Positions 9,228-18,110 are shown, counted from the first letter of the stretch. The stretch is 64,000 nt of DNA from Hyphomicrobiales bacterium (GCA_900470155.1 UBZT01000025.1:62001-126000), one strand, 5' to 3'. Notes: a model not told the origin generated them from the sequence alone. Numbers and translations: made by a program.

Positions 9228-10079
9228 TTACAGCTTGCCGCGCATCGCATGCGCCTTGTAGACGCCGAGAATGCGAACCTTTTCCGAGAAGAACCGCAGT
9301 TCTTCGAGAGCCCGCTTTACCGCTGCGTCGTCAGGATGCCCTTCGATGTCGGCATAGAACTGGGTGGCAATGAACTTGCCGCCGATCTGGTAGCTTTCCA
9401 GCTTCGTCATGTTGACGCCATTGGTGGCAAAACCGCCCATCGCCTTGTAGAGTGCCGCCGGCAGGTTACGGACATTGAACACGAAGGTGGTGATGAAGAG
9501 TTCATCGTCGCTTTTGCGCTTCGGCTCGTGTTCATCGCGCGACAGCACGACAAAACGTGTGACGTTGTTGTCGGAATCCTCGACATTCTCCGCGATGATA
9601 TCAAGACCATAGAGTGAGGATGCCAGCTGCGGCGCGAGCGCCGCCATGCTGCGGTCGCCTTGCTGCGACACCTGCTTGGCGGCGCCGGCCGTATCGCCGG
9701 CGACGACGGCCTTCCAGCCATGGCTGCGGATGATCTTGCGGCACTGGCCCAGCGCATGGATATGGCTGTGCACGGTGCGGATCTCGTCGAGCTTCACCCC
9801 CGGCAGCACCATCAGCTGGAAACGGATCGGCATGAAATATTCGCCGATGATATGCAGTCGCGACAGCGGCAGCAGGTAGTGGATGTCTGCGACGCGCCCG
9901 GCAAGCGTGTTTTCGATCGGGATCATCGCCAGATCGACTTCGCCGGTTTCCAGCGCCACGAAGGCGTCCTCGAAGGTCGGGCAGGGCAGTGGCTCCATCG
10001 CTGGAAACATGTCCCGGCAGGCCATGTCGGAATTGGCGCCAAAGTCGCCCTGGAAGGAAATCTTGTTGGTCGGGGCCAA
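9228..10079 (-). CDS. pheA: Prephenate dehydratase
   Basis: Converts prephenate to phenylpyruvate in phenylalanine synthesis. It is a monofunctional 283-residue enzyme with no chorismate mutase domain. The catalytic TRF motif is visible in NNVTRFVVL, and a C-terminal ACT regulatory domain covers about 195-275. The ACT phenylalanine site, usually ESRP, reads ESYQ here. The start is a TTG with AAGGA about 9 nt upstream. It follows kdsB by about 12 nt on the same strand, so the two are likely co-transcribed. Confidence 0.95.
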   Translation of the reverse strand: MAPTNKISFQGDFGANSDMACRDMFPAMEPLPCPTFEDAFVALETGEVDLAMIPIENTLAGRVADIHYLLPLSRLHIIGEYFMPIRFQLMVLPGVKLDEIRTVHSHIHALGQCRKIIRSHGWKAVVAGDTAGAAKQVSQQGDRSMAALAPQLASSLYGLDIIAENVEDSDNNVTRFVVLSRDEHEPKRKSDDELFITTFVFNVRNLPAALYKAMGGFATNGVNMTKLESYQIGGKFIATQFYADIEGHPDDAAVKRALEELRFFSEKVRILGVYKAHAMRGKL

Positions 10080-10091
10080 GGGTATGCGTCC

Positions 10092-10847
10092 TTAACTGGA
10101 GTGAGCCGAAAGAATGCGGCGGGCTTTTTCGAGGTCGGCCGGCGTGTCTACGCCGAGCGGAATGGTTTTGACGATCTCAACATCGATGCGCATCCCGGCT
10201 TCGAGGGCTCTGAGTTGCTCAAGCGACTCGCGCTTTTCCAGTGCCGAGGGTGGTAGCGAGACAAACCGTTCCAGAGCGCGCCGGCGATAGGCGTAGAGGC
10301 CGATATGATGGTAGAGCGGCCCGGCGCCATGCGGTGCCGTGGCACGGGTGAAATACAGGGCCCGCAGTCGCGTGTCGCTGAGCGGCGACCCAACCACCTT
10401 CACCACGTTGGGATTGGTCTTTTCGGCCTCGTCCTCGATTTCCACAGTCAGCGTTGCAATATCGACGGCCTGGTTGTCGAGCGGCCGCAGTGCGGCCCGG
10501 ATGGTCTGCGGATCGATGGTCGGCAGATCGCCCTGCACATTGATGACGATCTCCGCCTTGCCATCGGGATCCATCTTGGTCAGCGCTTCAAAGATCCGGT
10601 CGGAGCCGGATTGATGATCGCCCCGCGTCATCACGACCTCGAAACCGGCGGCGACAACCGCATCGAATGTCCGCTGGTCGTCGACTGCGACGATGATTCG
10701 TCCGACATCGGCCTCCTGTGCCCGCTTGGCCACCTGAACGATCATCGGCAGGCCGCAAATGTCGGCCAAAGGCTTGCCGGGCAGGCGGGTAGAGGCCATG
10801 CGGGCGGGAATTAGCACCAGGGTTTTGCCGCTATCGTCTTTATTCAT
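10092..10847 (-). CDS. kdsB: 3-deoxy-manno-octulosonate cytidylyltransferase
   Basis: Activates Kdo as CMP-Kdo for lipopolysaccharide inner core synthesis in the cytoplasm. The ATG at 10847 gives 251 residues, the normal size, and AAGGGG lies 8 nt upstream. The N-terminal nucleotide-binding motif [18 protein letters not shown] and a downstream NVQGDLP motif identify the family. The reading frame stays open far upstream, but that part crosses the cytochrome c gene and is spurious. Confidence 0.97.
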   Translation of the reverse strand: MNKDDSGKTLVLIPARMASTRLPGKPLADICGLPMIVQVAKRAQEADVGRIIVAVDDQRTFDAVVAAGFEVVMTRGDHQSGSDRIFEALTKMDPDGKAEIVINVQGDLPTIDPQTIRAALRPLDNQAVDIATLTVEIEDEAEKTNPNVVKVVGSPLSDTRLRALYFTRATAPHGAGPLYHHIGLYAYRRRALERFVSLPPSALEKRESLEQLRALEAGMRIDVEIVKTIPLGVDTPADLEKARRILSAHSS

Positions 10848-11000
10848 GCCTAACCCCTTCAAATCACCGCGCAGAAGTGTCAATAAGTCCCAGTTGCGGG
10901 ACCATAATCGTGTTGCATGTGTTATGCAAAAGACATAGGTTCCGCGCGATTTCAAGATCGCTCGGTTGCTGATCGGCCGGCTGCATGGGGAGCTTTGCAG

Positions 11001-11558
11001 ATGAATTCTTACGTGAATATGGGCGTGGGTGCCTTTCTGGGCACCGTCTTCGTCCTGATGTCTGTGTCCATCGCCTCGGAAGGGATTTTCCATTCGGAAC
11101 ATCCTGAGAAGGAAGGCTTTGCCATTGTGGCTGAAGCTGCTGAAGGCGAAGCTGCGCCGGAAGCCGCAGCGGCTGTGCCGATCGCGGTTCTGCTGGCCAG
11201 CGCCGATGCAACGGCTGGCGAAGGCGTCTTCAAGAAATGCGCGAGCTGTCACACCGATACCAAGGGCGGCGCCAACAAGGTTGGCCCGAATCTCTTTGGC
11301 CTTGTCGACCGTCCGATCGCAACCCATGAAGGCTTCAGCTATTCGGCTGCCATGAAGGACTTCTCCAAGGGTGGTACCGAACTCTGGACCTGGGATCACC
11401 TGAACGCCTTCCTGACCGCGCCGAAAAAGCATATCCCGGGCACCGCCATGGGCTTTGCCGGCATCAAGAAGGATGACGAGCGCGCCAACCTGATCCTGTA
11501 TCTGCATACCATGGCAGATGCTCCGGTCGCTTTGCCGGCGCCGCCGGCGACCAACTGA
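11001..11558 (+). CDS. cycM: Membrane-anchored cytochrome c (CycM type)
   Basis: Electron carrier held on the periplasmic face of the inner membrane; in Bradyrhizobium the CycM protein feeds an aa3-type oxidase. The 185 residues include an uncleaved N-terminal anchor (about 8-27), an Ala/Glu-rich linker, a haem-binding CASCH at 80-84 and a likely axial Met at 150 (IPGTAMGF). The ATG at 11001 is preceded by GGGGAG. It is divergent from kdsB across about 150 nt and is followed by a strong hairpin terminator. Confidence 0.92.
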   Translation: MNSYVNMGVGAFLGTVFVLMSVSIASEGIFHSEHPEKEGFAIVAEAAEGEAAPEAAAAVPIAVLLASADATAGEGVFKKCASCHTDTKGGANKVGPNLFGLVDRPIATHEGFSYSAAMKDFSKGGTELWTWDHLNAFLTAPKKHIPGTAMGFAGIKKDDERANLILYLHTMADAPVALPAPPATN

Positions 11559-11562
11559 TCAT

Positions 11563-12579
11563 TCAGATCGTGCAAATTTCCATGCCCGGCCGTTGTGCCG
11601 GGCATTTTCGTTTGTCCCGACAACGAACATGCTTCAGAGCAGAAAAAAGAGCCCAGAGCGAGACGCTGATCACGCCGATCGCCGTCGATTGGGTGATGAT
11701 CGAGGCTGCCAGTCCCTGGCCCACGCCGAAGCGGCTGGCGATCAGCCAGGCATTGATCCCGGTCGGAACGGATGATGTGAGCACGAGCGCGGCGGTCCAT
11801 TGTGGACTGAGGCCGAGCAGCGTCGATGCCAGCCAGACGGTTGCAGGCATGACGATCAGCTTGATCACGGTGATGACGCTTGCGATCCGCACATTGCCCG
11901 CCATGCCATATTTGGTCAGCGTCATGCCGAGCGAGATCAAAGCCGCTGGTGCTGCCATCCCGGCCACCTGACCGACGATGCCGTCGAGCATTACGGGCAT
12001 CTTGATGCCGACGACCTGCAGCACCAGCCCGGCCATCAGGCCGATGATCAGCGGGTTGCGGATGAGATTGGCGCCAACCTGGCGCGACACGGCCAGAACG
12101 CCTTCCGAAGGCTTGCCCGTGGTTTTCTGCTCCGCACGTTCCATTGCCACCGTGCCGGCGATCATCATCAGCGGCAGATGCACGGCCAGCAGGATCGACA
12201 TGGCGACAATTCCATCGGGACCAACGGTGCGATCGACCAGCGGAAGACCGATGAACACGTTGTTGGCGAAGGCGCCGGAAAGGCCGGCCAGAACGCCGAT
12301 GCGCTGATCGCGACCGAAAAACCGCGTTGCAATAATATGACCCAGCGTCCAGGCGACGGCCACCCCGGCAAAATAGGCAATCCACAACCGGAATGGCGAG
12401 GCGCCATGGAAATCGGCATTGGCGATGGTGCGGAACATCAGCATCGGCACCGCCACTCTGAACACGAAGTCGCCCAGCCCGTCTCCGATGTCCGCCTTGA
12501 GGATTTTCAGCCTTACCAGCGACCAGCCGAACAGGATGAGAATGAAGATAGGCAGGACGTCTTGGGCAACGGATGACAT
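11563..12579 (-). CDS. AEC (auxin efflux carrier) family transporter
   Basis: Secondary transporter of the AEC/BART group, 338 residues with about ten hydrophobic helices. Proteins of this family export or exchange small organic anions or auxin-like compounds; the substrate here is unknown. The helix pair around residues 60-120 and the internal repeat after 170 are typical. The last 25 or so residues (RCRDKRKCPAQ onward) overlap the cycM terminator and look like an extension beyond the usual family C-terminus. It ends 4 nt from the cycM stop on the opposite strand. Confidence 0.87.
   Translation of the reverse strand: MSSVAQDVLPIFILILFGWSLVRLKILKADIGDGLGDFVFRVAVPMLMFRTIANADFHGASPFRLWIAYFAGVAVAWTLGHIIATRFFGRDQRIGVLAGLSGAFANNVFIGLPLVDRTVGPDGIVAMSILLAVHLPLMMIAGTVAMERAEQKTTGKPSEGVLAVSRQVGANLIRNPLIIGLMAGLVLQVVGIKMPVMLDGIVGQVAGMAAPAALISLGMTLTKYGMAGNVRIASVITVIKLIVMPATVWLASTLLGLSPQWTAALVLTSSVPTGINAWLIASRFGVGQGLAASIITQSTAIGVISVSLWALFSALKHVRCRDKRKCPAQRPGMEICTI
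11582..11609 (+). terminator. Intrinsic terminator after cycM
   Basis: A perfect 9-bp stem, ATGCCCGGC at 11582-11590 and GCCGGGCAT at 11597-11605, encloses a 6-nt loop and is followed by TTTCG. It lies inside the 3' coding end of the convergent AEC gene, so one stretch serves both as coding sequence and as terminator. Confidence 0.85.
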
Positions 12580-12668
12580 GAAATTGGCGACTCACAGAAA
12601 AAGACAGACTTTTTCTTAGACCTTGAATCCACCGCCGACCAGTCATTGAAGGGGTGCTTCCTGACGAC

Positions 12669-12790
12669 AAAAAGCAGGCAATGCCTGCTTTTACGCCCGG
12701 TCGAGCCGGGACCTGTATCCGCGCCGCCAGTACATCCGTGGTCGGCTTGGCCAGGTTGTGGAACCTGTCATGGTTCTTCGGATCGGCGCT
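12669..12790 (-). ncRNA. Candidate small RNA, copy 1 of a shared 18-nt core
   Basis: On the minus strand, the core GACCACGGATGTACTGGC (12726-12743) is followed by a CCCGG/CCGGG hairpin and then a terminator. The terminator has a 10-bp stem, 12683-12692 against 12670-12679, a 3-nt loop and trailing T residues. The same core with its own terminator occurs at 25923-25985. The 5' end is unknown; the coordinates are a minimum guess. Because the AEC gene lies about 90 nt downstream on the same strand, this could instead be a terminated leader of that gene. Confidence 0.4.
12670..12692. terminator. Bidirectional intrinsic terminator
   Basis: AAAAGCAGGC at 12670-12679 pairs with GCCTGCTTTT at 12683-12692 across a 3-nt loop. 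T residues follow on both strands. On the minus strand it would end the candidate small RNA of this gap. Confidence 0.75.
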
Positions 12791-12932
12791 GGGGAGCTAT
12801 GCCGTCCGCACACGCATCCACTAGCCCGCCAAGGTAACAGCCGCATGACAACGAAGGTTTTCTGCGCCCCCTTTCAAACCCGGCAAAAAAGGCTATGACC
12901 GTCTTGCCTATTTAACGGAGCCCAAGACCATT

Positions 12933-13925
12933 ATGAGCCGATTCGACGTCCTCACTGTCGGTAACGCAATCGTCGACATCATTTCCCGCTGCGATGATCG
13001 CTTTCTCATCGACAACGAGATCACCAAGGGTGCGATGAACCTGATTGATGCGGACCGTGCCGAGCGGCTTTACAGTCTGATGGGTCCTGCCGTCGAAGCG
13101 TCCGGCGGCAGCGCCGGCAATACCGCAGCCGGTATCGCCAATTTTGGTGGCAAGGCGGCCTATTTTGGCAAGGTAGCGGAAGATCAGCTCGGCGAGATCT
13201 TCACCCATGACATCCGCGCCCAGGGTGTGCATTTCGAGACAAAGCCGCGCGGTACCCAGCCTCCGACCGCGCGCAGCATGATCTTCGTCACCGAAGACGG
13301 CGAGCGCTCGATGAACACCTATCTCGGTGCCTGTGTTGAGCTTGGCCCGGAAGACGTCGAGCCAGAGGTTGTTGCCCAGTCCAAGGTCACCTATTTCGAA
13401 GGTTATCTCTGGGATCCGCCGCGCGCCAAGCAGGCGATCCTCGAATGTGCCCGCATTGCCCATGAGAATGGGCGCGAAATGTCGATGACATTGTCCGATA
13501 GCTTCTGCGTCGGCCGTTACCGCGAGGAATTCCTCGATCTGATGCGTTCCGGCACGGTCGATATCGTTTTTGCCAATGAGCAGGAAGCGCTGTCGCTCTA
13601 CGAAACGGATGATTTCGCCGTTGCACTCGACAGGATTGCCGCCGACTGCAAGCTTGCGGCTGTCACCATGGGCGAAAATGGCGCCGTCGTGGTCAAGGGC
13701 GACCAGCGTATCCGCGTTCCGGCCACGCTCGTAACCAATCTTCTGGATACCACCGGTGCCGGCGATCTTTTTGCCTCAGGTTTCCTGTTCGGCTACACCA
13801 ATGACCGGTCGCTTGAGGATTGCGCCCATCTGGGCTGTTATGCGGCTGGCGTTGTCATCCAGCAGATCGGCCCGCGTCCGATGAGTTCGCTGGACAAGGG
13901 CGCGCGCGCCGCAGGCCTGCTTTAA
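12933..13925 (+). CDS. Adenosine kinase-like sugar kinase (PfkB family)
   Basis: PfkB/ribokinase-fold kinase, 330 residues, annotated as adenosine kinase in related rhizobia. The substrate-side GG motif region (SGGSAGNTAAG, 57-67) and the catalytic DTTGAGD motif (272-278, with D278 as base) are intact. AACGGAG lies upstream of the ATG. It faces the SH3-domain gene convergently with an 8-nt gap. Adenosine as substrate is inferred from family placement, not shown. Confidence 0.88.
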   Translation: MSRFDVLTVGNAIVDIISRCDDRFLIDNEITKGAMNLIDADRAERLYSLMGPAVEASGGSAGNTAAGIANFGGKAAYFGKVAEDQLGEIFTHDIRAQGVHFETKPRGTQPPTARSMIFVTEDGERSMNTYLGACVELGPEDVEPEVVAQSKVTYFEGYLWDPPRAKQAILECARIAHENGREMSMTLSDSFCVGRYREEFLDLMRSGTVDIVFANEQEALSLYETDDFAVALDRIAADCKLAAVTMGENGAVVVKGDQRIRVPATLVTNLLDTTGAGDLFASGFLFGYTNDRSLEDCAHLGCYAAGVVIQQIGPRPMSSLDKGARAAGLL

Positions 13926-13933
13926 GGCAGGCC

Positions 13934-14476
13934 TTATTTGAAGGCTTCGCCGGGATAGGCGCCCCAGATTTCCGCCTGCGCCACCCAGCCGGCAACGCCC
14001 TTGGTTTCGGCCTTGCACCAGTTGCCGTTGCATTCTTCGATCTTGAGCACGACGCCGGGCTCGAGTTTCGCGATGACGGCGGCCGATGACATCGAATCGC
14101 GCCGCATCATCACATAGACATTGTCGCCGTTGGCGCGCATCCACGGTGCAGCGACGGCGGTGCGTTCGCCCGAAAGCAGCGTCTGGTTGACCCAGCCTTC
14201 GGTCCCGTCGGCGTCGCGGATCTGTCGCCAGTTTTCGTATTCGCGGATGATTTCGACCGGCAGCCCCGATTTGAGATAACGCCAGGAGACGGCGTAGTCC
14301 GTGCTCGGGCCGATCCGCAGGTTGACCTTTTCCGCCTTCAGGCTGACAAAGCGAGGCAGAGGAAGTCCGCTCGACCCCTTGGTCGTCGCCTGGGCAAGCG
14401 CGCTCTCCGACGCTGCCAGCGTCGAGAAGAGCAGGATACAGGATGCAAAACTGATTCGGAGCGCGTTCTGGTTCAT
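13934..14476 (-). CDS. Secreted SH3-domain protein
   Basis: Probable periplasmic protein of 180 residues with a signal peptide (about 5-27, ending SALA) and two bacterial SH3 domains. The first spans about 45-100 (VNLRIGPSTDYAVSWRY, then WVNQTLLSG). The second runs from about 110 to 170 and contains the CNGNWCKAE pair of cysteines. Such proteins usually bind cell wall or form complexes with wall enzymes. An ATG 33 nt upstream (14509) with a better AGGGG signal would give a longer n-region, so the start is uncertain. Confidence 0.85.
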   Translation of the reverse strand: MNQNALRISFASCILLFSTLAASESALAQATTKGSSGLPLPRFVSLKAEKVNLRIGPSTDYAVSWRYLKSGLPVEIIREYENWRQIRDADGTEGWVNQTLLSGERTAVAAPWMRANGDNVYVMMRRDSMSSAAVIAKLEPGVVLKIEECNGNWCKAETKGVAGWVAQAEIWGAYPGEAFK

Positions 14477-14667
14477 ACTGGATCCGACTATGCGATGATT
14501 GAAGGGCATTCCGCGACCCCTGAACCTGTTCCGGCAGGTATTGCGACAAATCCGGAACGGCGAGCGAGTTTTGTTTGTCTTCGCCGGTGGGTTTGCTAGA
14601 AATTGCTCTTTGGGGGAGTATCCCCCGTCTTGGTTAACGAGTTCTGAACAAGGCATTGATCCGTCCC

Positions 14668-15672
14668 ATGACGAACAGGAAAAGACCCAAGGTCTATATT
14701 ACCCGGAAATTGCCTGACGCTGTGGAAACGCGCATGCGCGAACTGTTCGACGCGGAGCTCAATATAGATGATGCACCGCGCAGCCGCGAGGAGCTGATCA
14801 CTGCCATGCAAAGCGCCGACGTCCTGGTGCCGACCGTCACCGATCGCATTGATGCGGCTCTGATCGACGAAGCCGGTCCGCAACTCAAGCTGATCGCCAG
14901 TTTCTCCAACGGCACGGATCATATCGATATCGATGCGGCGGCCCGAAAGGGCATCACCGTCACCAACACGCCGAATGTCCTGACCGAAGACACGGCCGAC
15001 ATGACCATGGCGCTGATCCTTGCCGTGCCGCGCCGCCTGGTCCAGGGCGCTCGCGTCTTGATGGACAGACCGGGCGATTGGGCCGGCTGGTCGCCGACCT
15101 GGATGCTCGGCCGCCGGATCTCGGGCAAGCGCATCGGTATCATTGGCATGGGACGCATCGGCACGGCCGTCGCCCGCCGTGCAAAGGCTTTCGGCCTGTC
15201 GATCCACTATCACAACCGCAAGCGCGTCAGCCCGCAGACCGAGGACGAACTGGAAGCGACCTATTGGGACAGCCTCGATCAGATGCTGGCAAGGGTCGAC
15301 ATCGTTTCGGTCAATTGCCCCTCGACACCGGCCACCTTCCATCTGTTGTCGGCGCGTCGTCTGGCGCTGCTGCAGCCGACGAGCTACATCGTCAACACGG
15401 CGCGTGGCGATATCATCGATGAGGATGCGCTGATCCAGTGCCTGAAGACCGGCAAGATCGCGGGCGCCGGTCTGGATGTTTTCGAAAACGAGCCTGCCGT
15501 CAATCCGAAACTGGTCAAGCTCGCCAATGAAGGCAAAGTCGTGCTTCTGCCGCACACCGGATCGGCGACGATCGAGGGCCGGATAGACATGGGCGACAAG
15601 GTCATCATCAACATTCGCACCTATTTCGACGGTCACCGCCCGCCGAACAGGGTCCTGCCGAATCGCACCTGA
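14668..15672 (+). CDS. D-2-hydroxyacid dehydrogenase (glyoxylate reductase-like)
   Basis: NAD(P)H-dependent reductase of 2-oxoacids, about 334 residues. The dinucleotide motif GIIGMGRIGTAVA lies near 155-167. The catalytic set is visible: Arg in NTARGDIID, Glu in DVFENEP and His in LLPHTGSAT. The overall sequence resembles rhizobial glyoxylate/hydroxypyruvate reductases of the GyaR group. A TTG 12 nt upstream (14656) is an alternative start; neither has a well-spaced ribosome binding site. A second, GhrA-type reductase is at 58156. Confidence 0.9.
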   Translation: MTNRKRPKVYITRKLPDAVETRMRELFDAELNIDDAPRSREELITAMQSADVLVPTVTDRIDAALIDEAGPQLKLIASFSNGTDHIDIDAAARKGITVTNTPNVLTEDTADMTMALILAVPRRLVQGARVLMDRPGDWAGWSPTWMLGRRISGKRIGIIGMGRIGTAVARRAKAFGLSIHYHNRKRVSPQTEDELEATYWDSLDQMLARVDIVSVNCPSTPATFHLLSARRLALLQPTSYIVNTARGDIIDEDALIQCLKTGKIAGAGLDVFENEPAVNPKLVKLANEGKVVLLPHTGSATIEGRIDMGDKVIINIRTYFDGHRPPNRVLPNRT

Positions 15673-15676
15673 ACCG

Positions 15677-16180
15677 TCAGGCAAGCCTCTTGCACATCTC
15701 GATGGAGGTCGTCCGGGTGAAGCCCGGATGGCTGTTTTCGGCCGTCCTTACGAACCCCCACGCGGCAAAGCGCCGGTGATTGCTAGTGAGTTCGATACGG
15801 GTTTCGAGCCGCAGCATGTCGCGCCCGAGAGTCCTGGCGATCGTTTCGGCCTCAGTCAGCAGCCGGTAGCCTATTCCGTGACCTTGCATATCGGCGGCCA
15901 CAGCAAGTTTGCCGACATAGAGTGCCCTGGCCTCCGGCTTGACGAACGCACAGCCGACCAGTCTGCCGTCGAGGAGCGCGGCCAGTCCGATCTCGTCCAG
16001 CGCCTTCTGCCTCAGTCCCTCCACGCTCAACCGATGTGCCGAAGACGGCGGATCGATCACGCCATCCATATAGGCAAACGATCCGATGATCAGGTCGAGC
16101 AGCGCTTCATAGTCACAATATCCGGCAGCGCCGACCCGCCGGATGTCGATGCTGCTGTCCTCGCTCCCGTTCCTGTTCAA
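15677..16180 (-). CDS. GNAT family N-acetyltransferase
   Basis: Acetyl-CoA-dependent acetyltransferase of unknown substrate, 167 residues. The acetyl-CoA loop appears as DMQGHGIGYRLL, close to the family Q/RxxGxG/A pattern. TTG 16180 is taken as start because GGGAG lies 8 nt before it and it overlaps the stop of the MoeB-like gene (TTGA), indicating coupling. The longer open frame upstream runs across that gene and is spurious. Confidence 0.85.
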   Translation of the reverse strand: MNRNGSEDSSIDIRRVGAAGYCDYEALLDLIIGSFAYMDGVIDPPSSAHRLSVEGLRQKALDEIGLAALLDGRLVGCAFVKPEARALYVGKLAVAADMQGHGIGYRLLTEAETIARTLGRDMLRLETRIELTSNHRRFAAWGFVRTAENSHPGFTRTTSIEMCKRLA

Positions 16181-16938
16181 GGACGCGTCTCCCGGCGGCG
16201 ATAGCGGATCGTGTCGAATTTCGCCGTCAGCGCATCGTAGAGCAGCAGGCGCCCGATCAGCGGCTCGCCGGTGCCGGTTATCAGCTTGATCGCCTCCATC
16301 GCCATCAGCGTGCCGATGACGCCGGTCAGGGCGCCGATGATCCCGGCTTCGGCGCAGGACGGAATGAGGCCTTCCGGCGGTGCCTCGGGAAACAGATCGC
16401 GGTAGCGCGGGTTCGGCCGGCCTTCGGCATCGGTCAGGTGTGGAGCCAGTACGGTGACCGAGCCGTCGAAGCGGCCGACTGCCCCCGTCACCAGCGGAAT
16501 GGTGCACATCTCGGCCGCGTCCGCTGCCGCATAGCGCGTCGCAAAATTGTCCGATCCGTCGATCAGCAGGTCGAAGCGCCCCAGATGGTCGTGGGCGAAG
16601 TGCGCGTCGAAGCGCGCTTCGTGTTGCACCACCCGGCAATGCGGATTGAGCCGGGCGATGGCGCGCGCAGCGCTTTCGGTTTTCTTCTCCCCGATCGTAC
16701 CGGTGTCGTGGATCACCTGTCGTTGCAGGTTGGAGAGGGAGACACCGTCATCATCGACAATCCCGATCGTGCCGATACCCGCGGCGGCGAGATACTGCAG
16801 CACGGGCGCGCCCAGCCCGCCGGCACCGATGACCAGGACGCGGGCCGATTTCAGCAATTGCTGTCCATGGCCGCCGATTTCCGGCAGCAGGATATGGCGA
16901 TGATAACGGGACAGTTCGTCGGGCAGCAGTGGATCCAT
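16177..16938 (-). CDS. MoeB/ThiF-like E1 adenylyltransferase
   Basis: Adenylates the C-terminal glycine of a sulfur-carrier protein such as MoaD or ThiS. The 253-residue product carries the nucleotide motif GAGGLG at 38-43, the DGVSLSNLQRQ segment at about 64-74 and the conserved SCAEAG cysteine at 195. The zinc site of E. coli MoeB (two CxxC pairs) is missing: the first position reads RYRD at 178-181 and the protein ends in RRRETRP. It may be a zinc-free MoeB or a related E1 with a different partner. Confidence 0.85.
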   Translation of the reverse strand: MDPLLPDELSRYHRHILLPEIGGHGQQLLKSARVLVIGAGGLGAPVLQYLAAAGIGTIGIVDDDGVSLSNLQRQVIHDTGTIGEKKTESAARAIARLNPHCRVVQHEARFDAHFAHDHLGRFDLLIDGSDNFATRYAAADAAEMCTIPLVTGAVGRFDGSVTVLAPHLTDAEGRPNPRYRDLFPEAPPEGLIPSCAEAGIIGALTGVIGTLMAMEAIKLITGTGEPLIGRLLLYDALTAKFDTIRYRRRETRP

Positions 16939-16979
16939 CAGCCGATCATGCCATGTGAAAGAGGGGTGGGGAAGGGCGG

Positions 16980-18110
16980 TCAGGCATCCAGGCTGCCGTC
17001 CCGCACCGTGATGATATCGGCACGTTCGCCCAATGCTGCAAACATCGAACGATCCGTCCCTGTCATGAACGCCTGTCCGCCCAGCGCATCGATCCGGTCG
17101 AACAGGGCCGCCCGCCGACCCTCGTCCAGATGGGCGGCAATCTCGTCGAGCAGCAGAACCGGAGCAAAGCCGGTCATCGTTCCAACCAGTCTCGCATGCG
17201 CGAGCACCAATCCGATCAGAAGAGCCTTCTGTTCTCCGGTCGAGCAGCGTTCCGCGTTCATGTCTTTCTCGATATGCCGAATCTGCAGGTCGACGCGATG
17301 CGGACCGTCCAGTGTCCGTCCGGCCGCCGCATCCCTGTGGCGTGAGGATGCCAGCATCTGGATGTATCGATCCTCCAGCTCGTAAGCTGGCCTGTCCGCC
17401 TCGTCGTCCATGAAGCCGCTGAGCGCGAGATGGGCCGAGGGAAAACGCGATGTCTGCCGATCCCCTTCGATCAAGCCGGCCAACAATCCGAGCATCTCGC
17501 GTCGGGCAGCCGCCATGGCGACGCCGAGTGCTGCCATCTGCTGTTCGATGCCCGACAGCCAGGAGGGATCGAACCGGCCATCGGATAGAAGCTTGTTGCG
17601 GCTGCGCATCGCCCGTTCGAAATCGCTCGCGCGACGTCCATGCGCCGGATCCAGCGAAAGCACCAGCCGGTCGAGAAAACGTCGCCGGTCGGCGGATGGC
17701 CCGGTGAACAGCCCGTCCATGGCAGGCGTCAGCCACAGCACGCGCAGGTGGTCGGTGAGTTCGTCAACCGATTTGACCGGAGTTGCATTGATCCGCAGGC
17801 GACGAACGAGCGCCTCGTCTTCGCCGCCACCCTCAGTGCCTGTCCCGATCTCCACATCGCCTGCCATTCCTTCGATCTCGGCAAAGATCGAGAAACCTGC
17901 TTGCGCGCCGACCCGGGCGATATCGGAAAGCACGGCCCGCCTCAGCCCGCGTCCGGGCGATAGAAACGACACAGCCTCCATCAGATTGGTTTTGCCGGCC
18001 CCGTTTTCGCCGATCAGCACGACATGACGACCGCGGAGGCTCAGGGAAGCCTGCGCATAGTTGCGGAAGTCGGTCAGCTTGAGTCGTTCTATATGGGTCT
18101 TCTGGATCAT
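16980..18110 (-). CDS. recF: DNA replication and repair protein RecF
   Basis: SMC-like ATPase that directs RecOR to gaps, 376 residues from ATG 18110 (MIQKTHIERLKLTDFRNY). Walker A (GENGAGKT) is at about 34-41. The signature STGEQKALLIG and Walker B LLLDEIAAHLD are present near the C-terminus. An upstream in-frame ATG (18173) would add 21 residues that do not look like RecF. Ribosome binding sites are weak for both. It sits 41 nt upstream of the MoeB-like gene and away from dnaA-dnaN, as is common in rhizobia. Confidence 0.96.
   Translation of the reverse strand: MIQKTHIERLKLTDFRNYAQASLSLRGRHVVLIGENGAGKTNLMEAVSFLSPGRGLRRAVLSDIARVGAQAGFSIFAEIEGMAGDVEIGTGTEGGGEDEALVRRLRINATPVKSVDELTDHLRVLWLTPAMDGLFTGPSADRRRFLDRLVLSLDPAHGRRASDFERAMRSRNKLLSDGRFDPSWLSGIEQQMAALGVAMAAARREMLGLLAGLIEGDRQTSRFPSAHLALSGFMDDEADRPAYELEDRYIQMLASSRHRDAAAGRTLDGPHRVDLQIRHIEKDMNAERCSTGEQKALLIGLVLAHARLVGTMTGFAPVLLLDEIAAHLDEGRRAALFDRIDALGGQAFMTGTDRSMFAALGERADIITVRDGSLDA

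Larger units (their letters stand above)
12580..12932. other. Intergenic region between AEC gene and adenosine-kinase-like gene
   Basis: This 353-nt gap holds an AT-rich inverted repeat (AGAAAAAG at 12596-12603, CTTTTTCT at 12609-12616), a bidirectional terminator-like hairpin at 12670-12692, a CCCGG/CCGGG hairpin near 12696-12710, and the candidate small RNA described separately. AACGGAG lies about 14 nt before the kinase ATG at the right end. No convincing ORF is seen. Confidence 0.6.

Noticed and set aside
10848-11507. Long N-terminal extension of kdsB
   Set aside because: The frame is open but lies antisense to cycM, lacks family similarity, and ATG 10847 has a good ribosome binding site and gives the normal length.
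12666-12870. 6S RNA in the gap between the AEC gene and the adenosine-kinase-like gene
   Set aside because: A CCCCAGCGCCGAU stretch on the minus strand recalls the 6S bubble, but I could not build the long rod-like fold with a central bubble, and the second copy of the 18-nt core does not extend into that part.
14656-15672. Phosphoglycerate dehydrogenase (SerA) identity for the D-2-hydroxyacid dehydrogenase
   Set aside because: It has no C-terminal ACT domain and its sequence follows the glyoxylate reductase group.
16939-17736. Long N-terminal extension of the MoeB-like gene
   Set aside because: It overlaps recF in another frame on the same strand; the residues look like shadow translation of high-GC codons.
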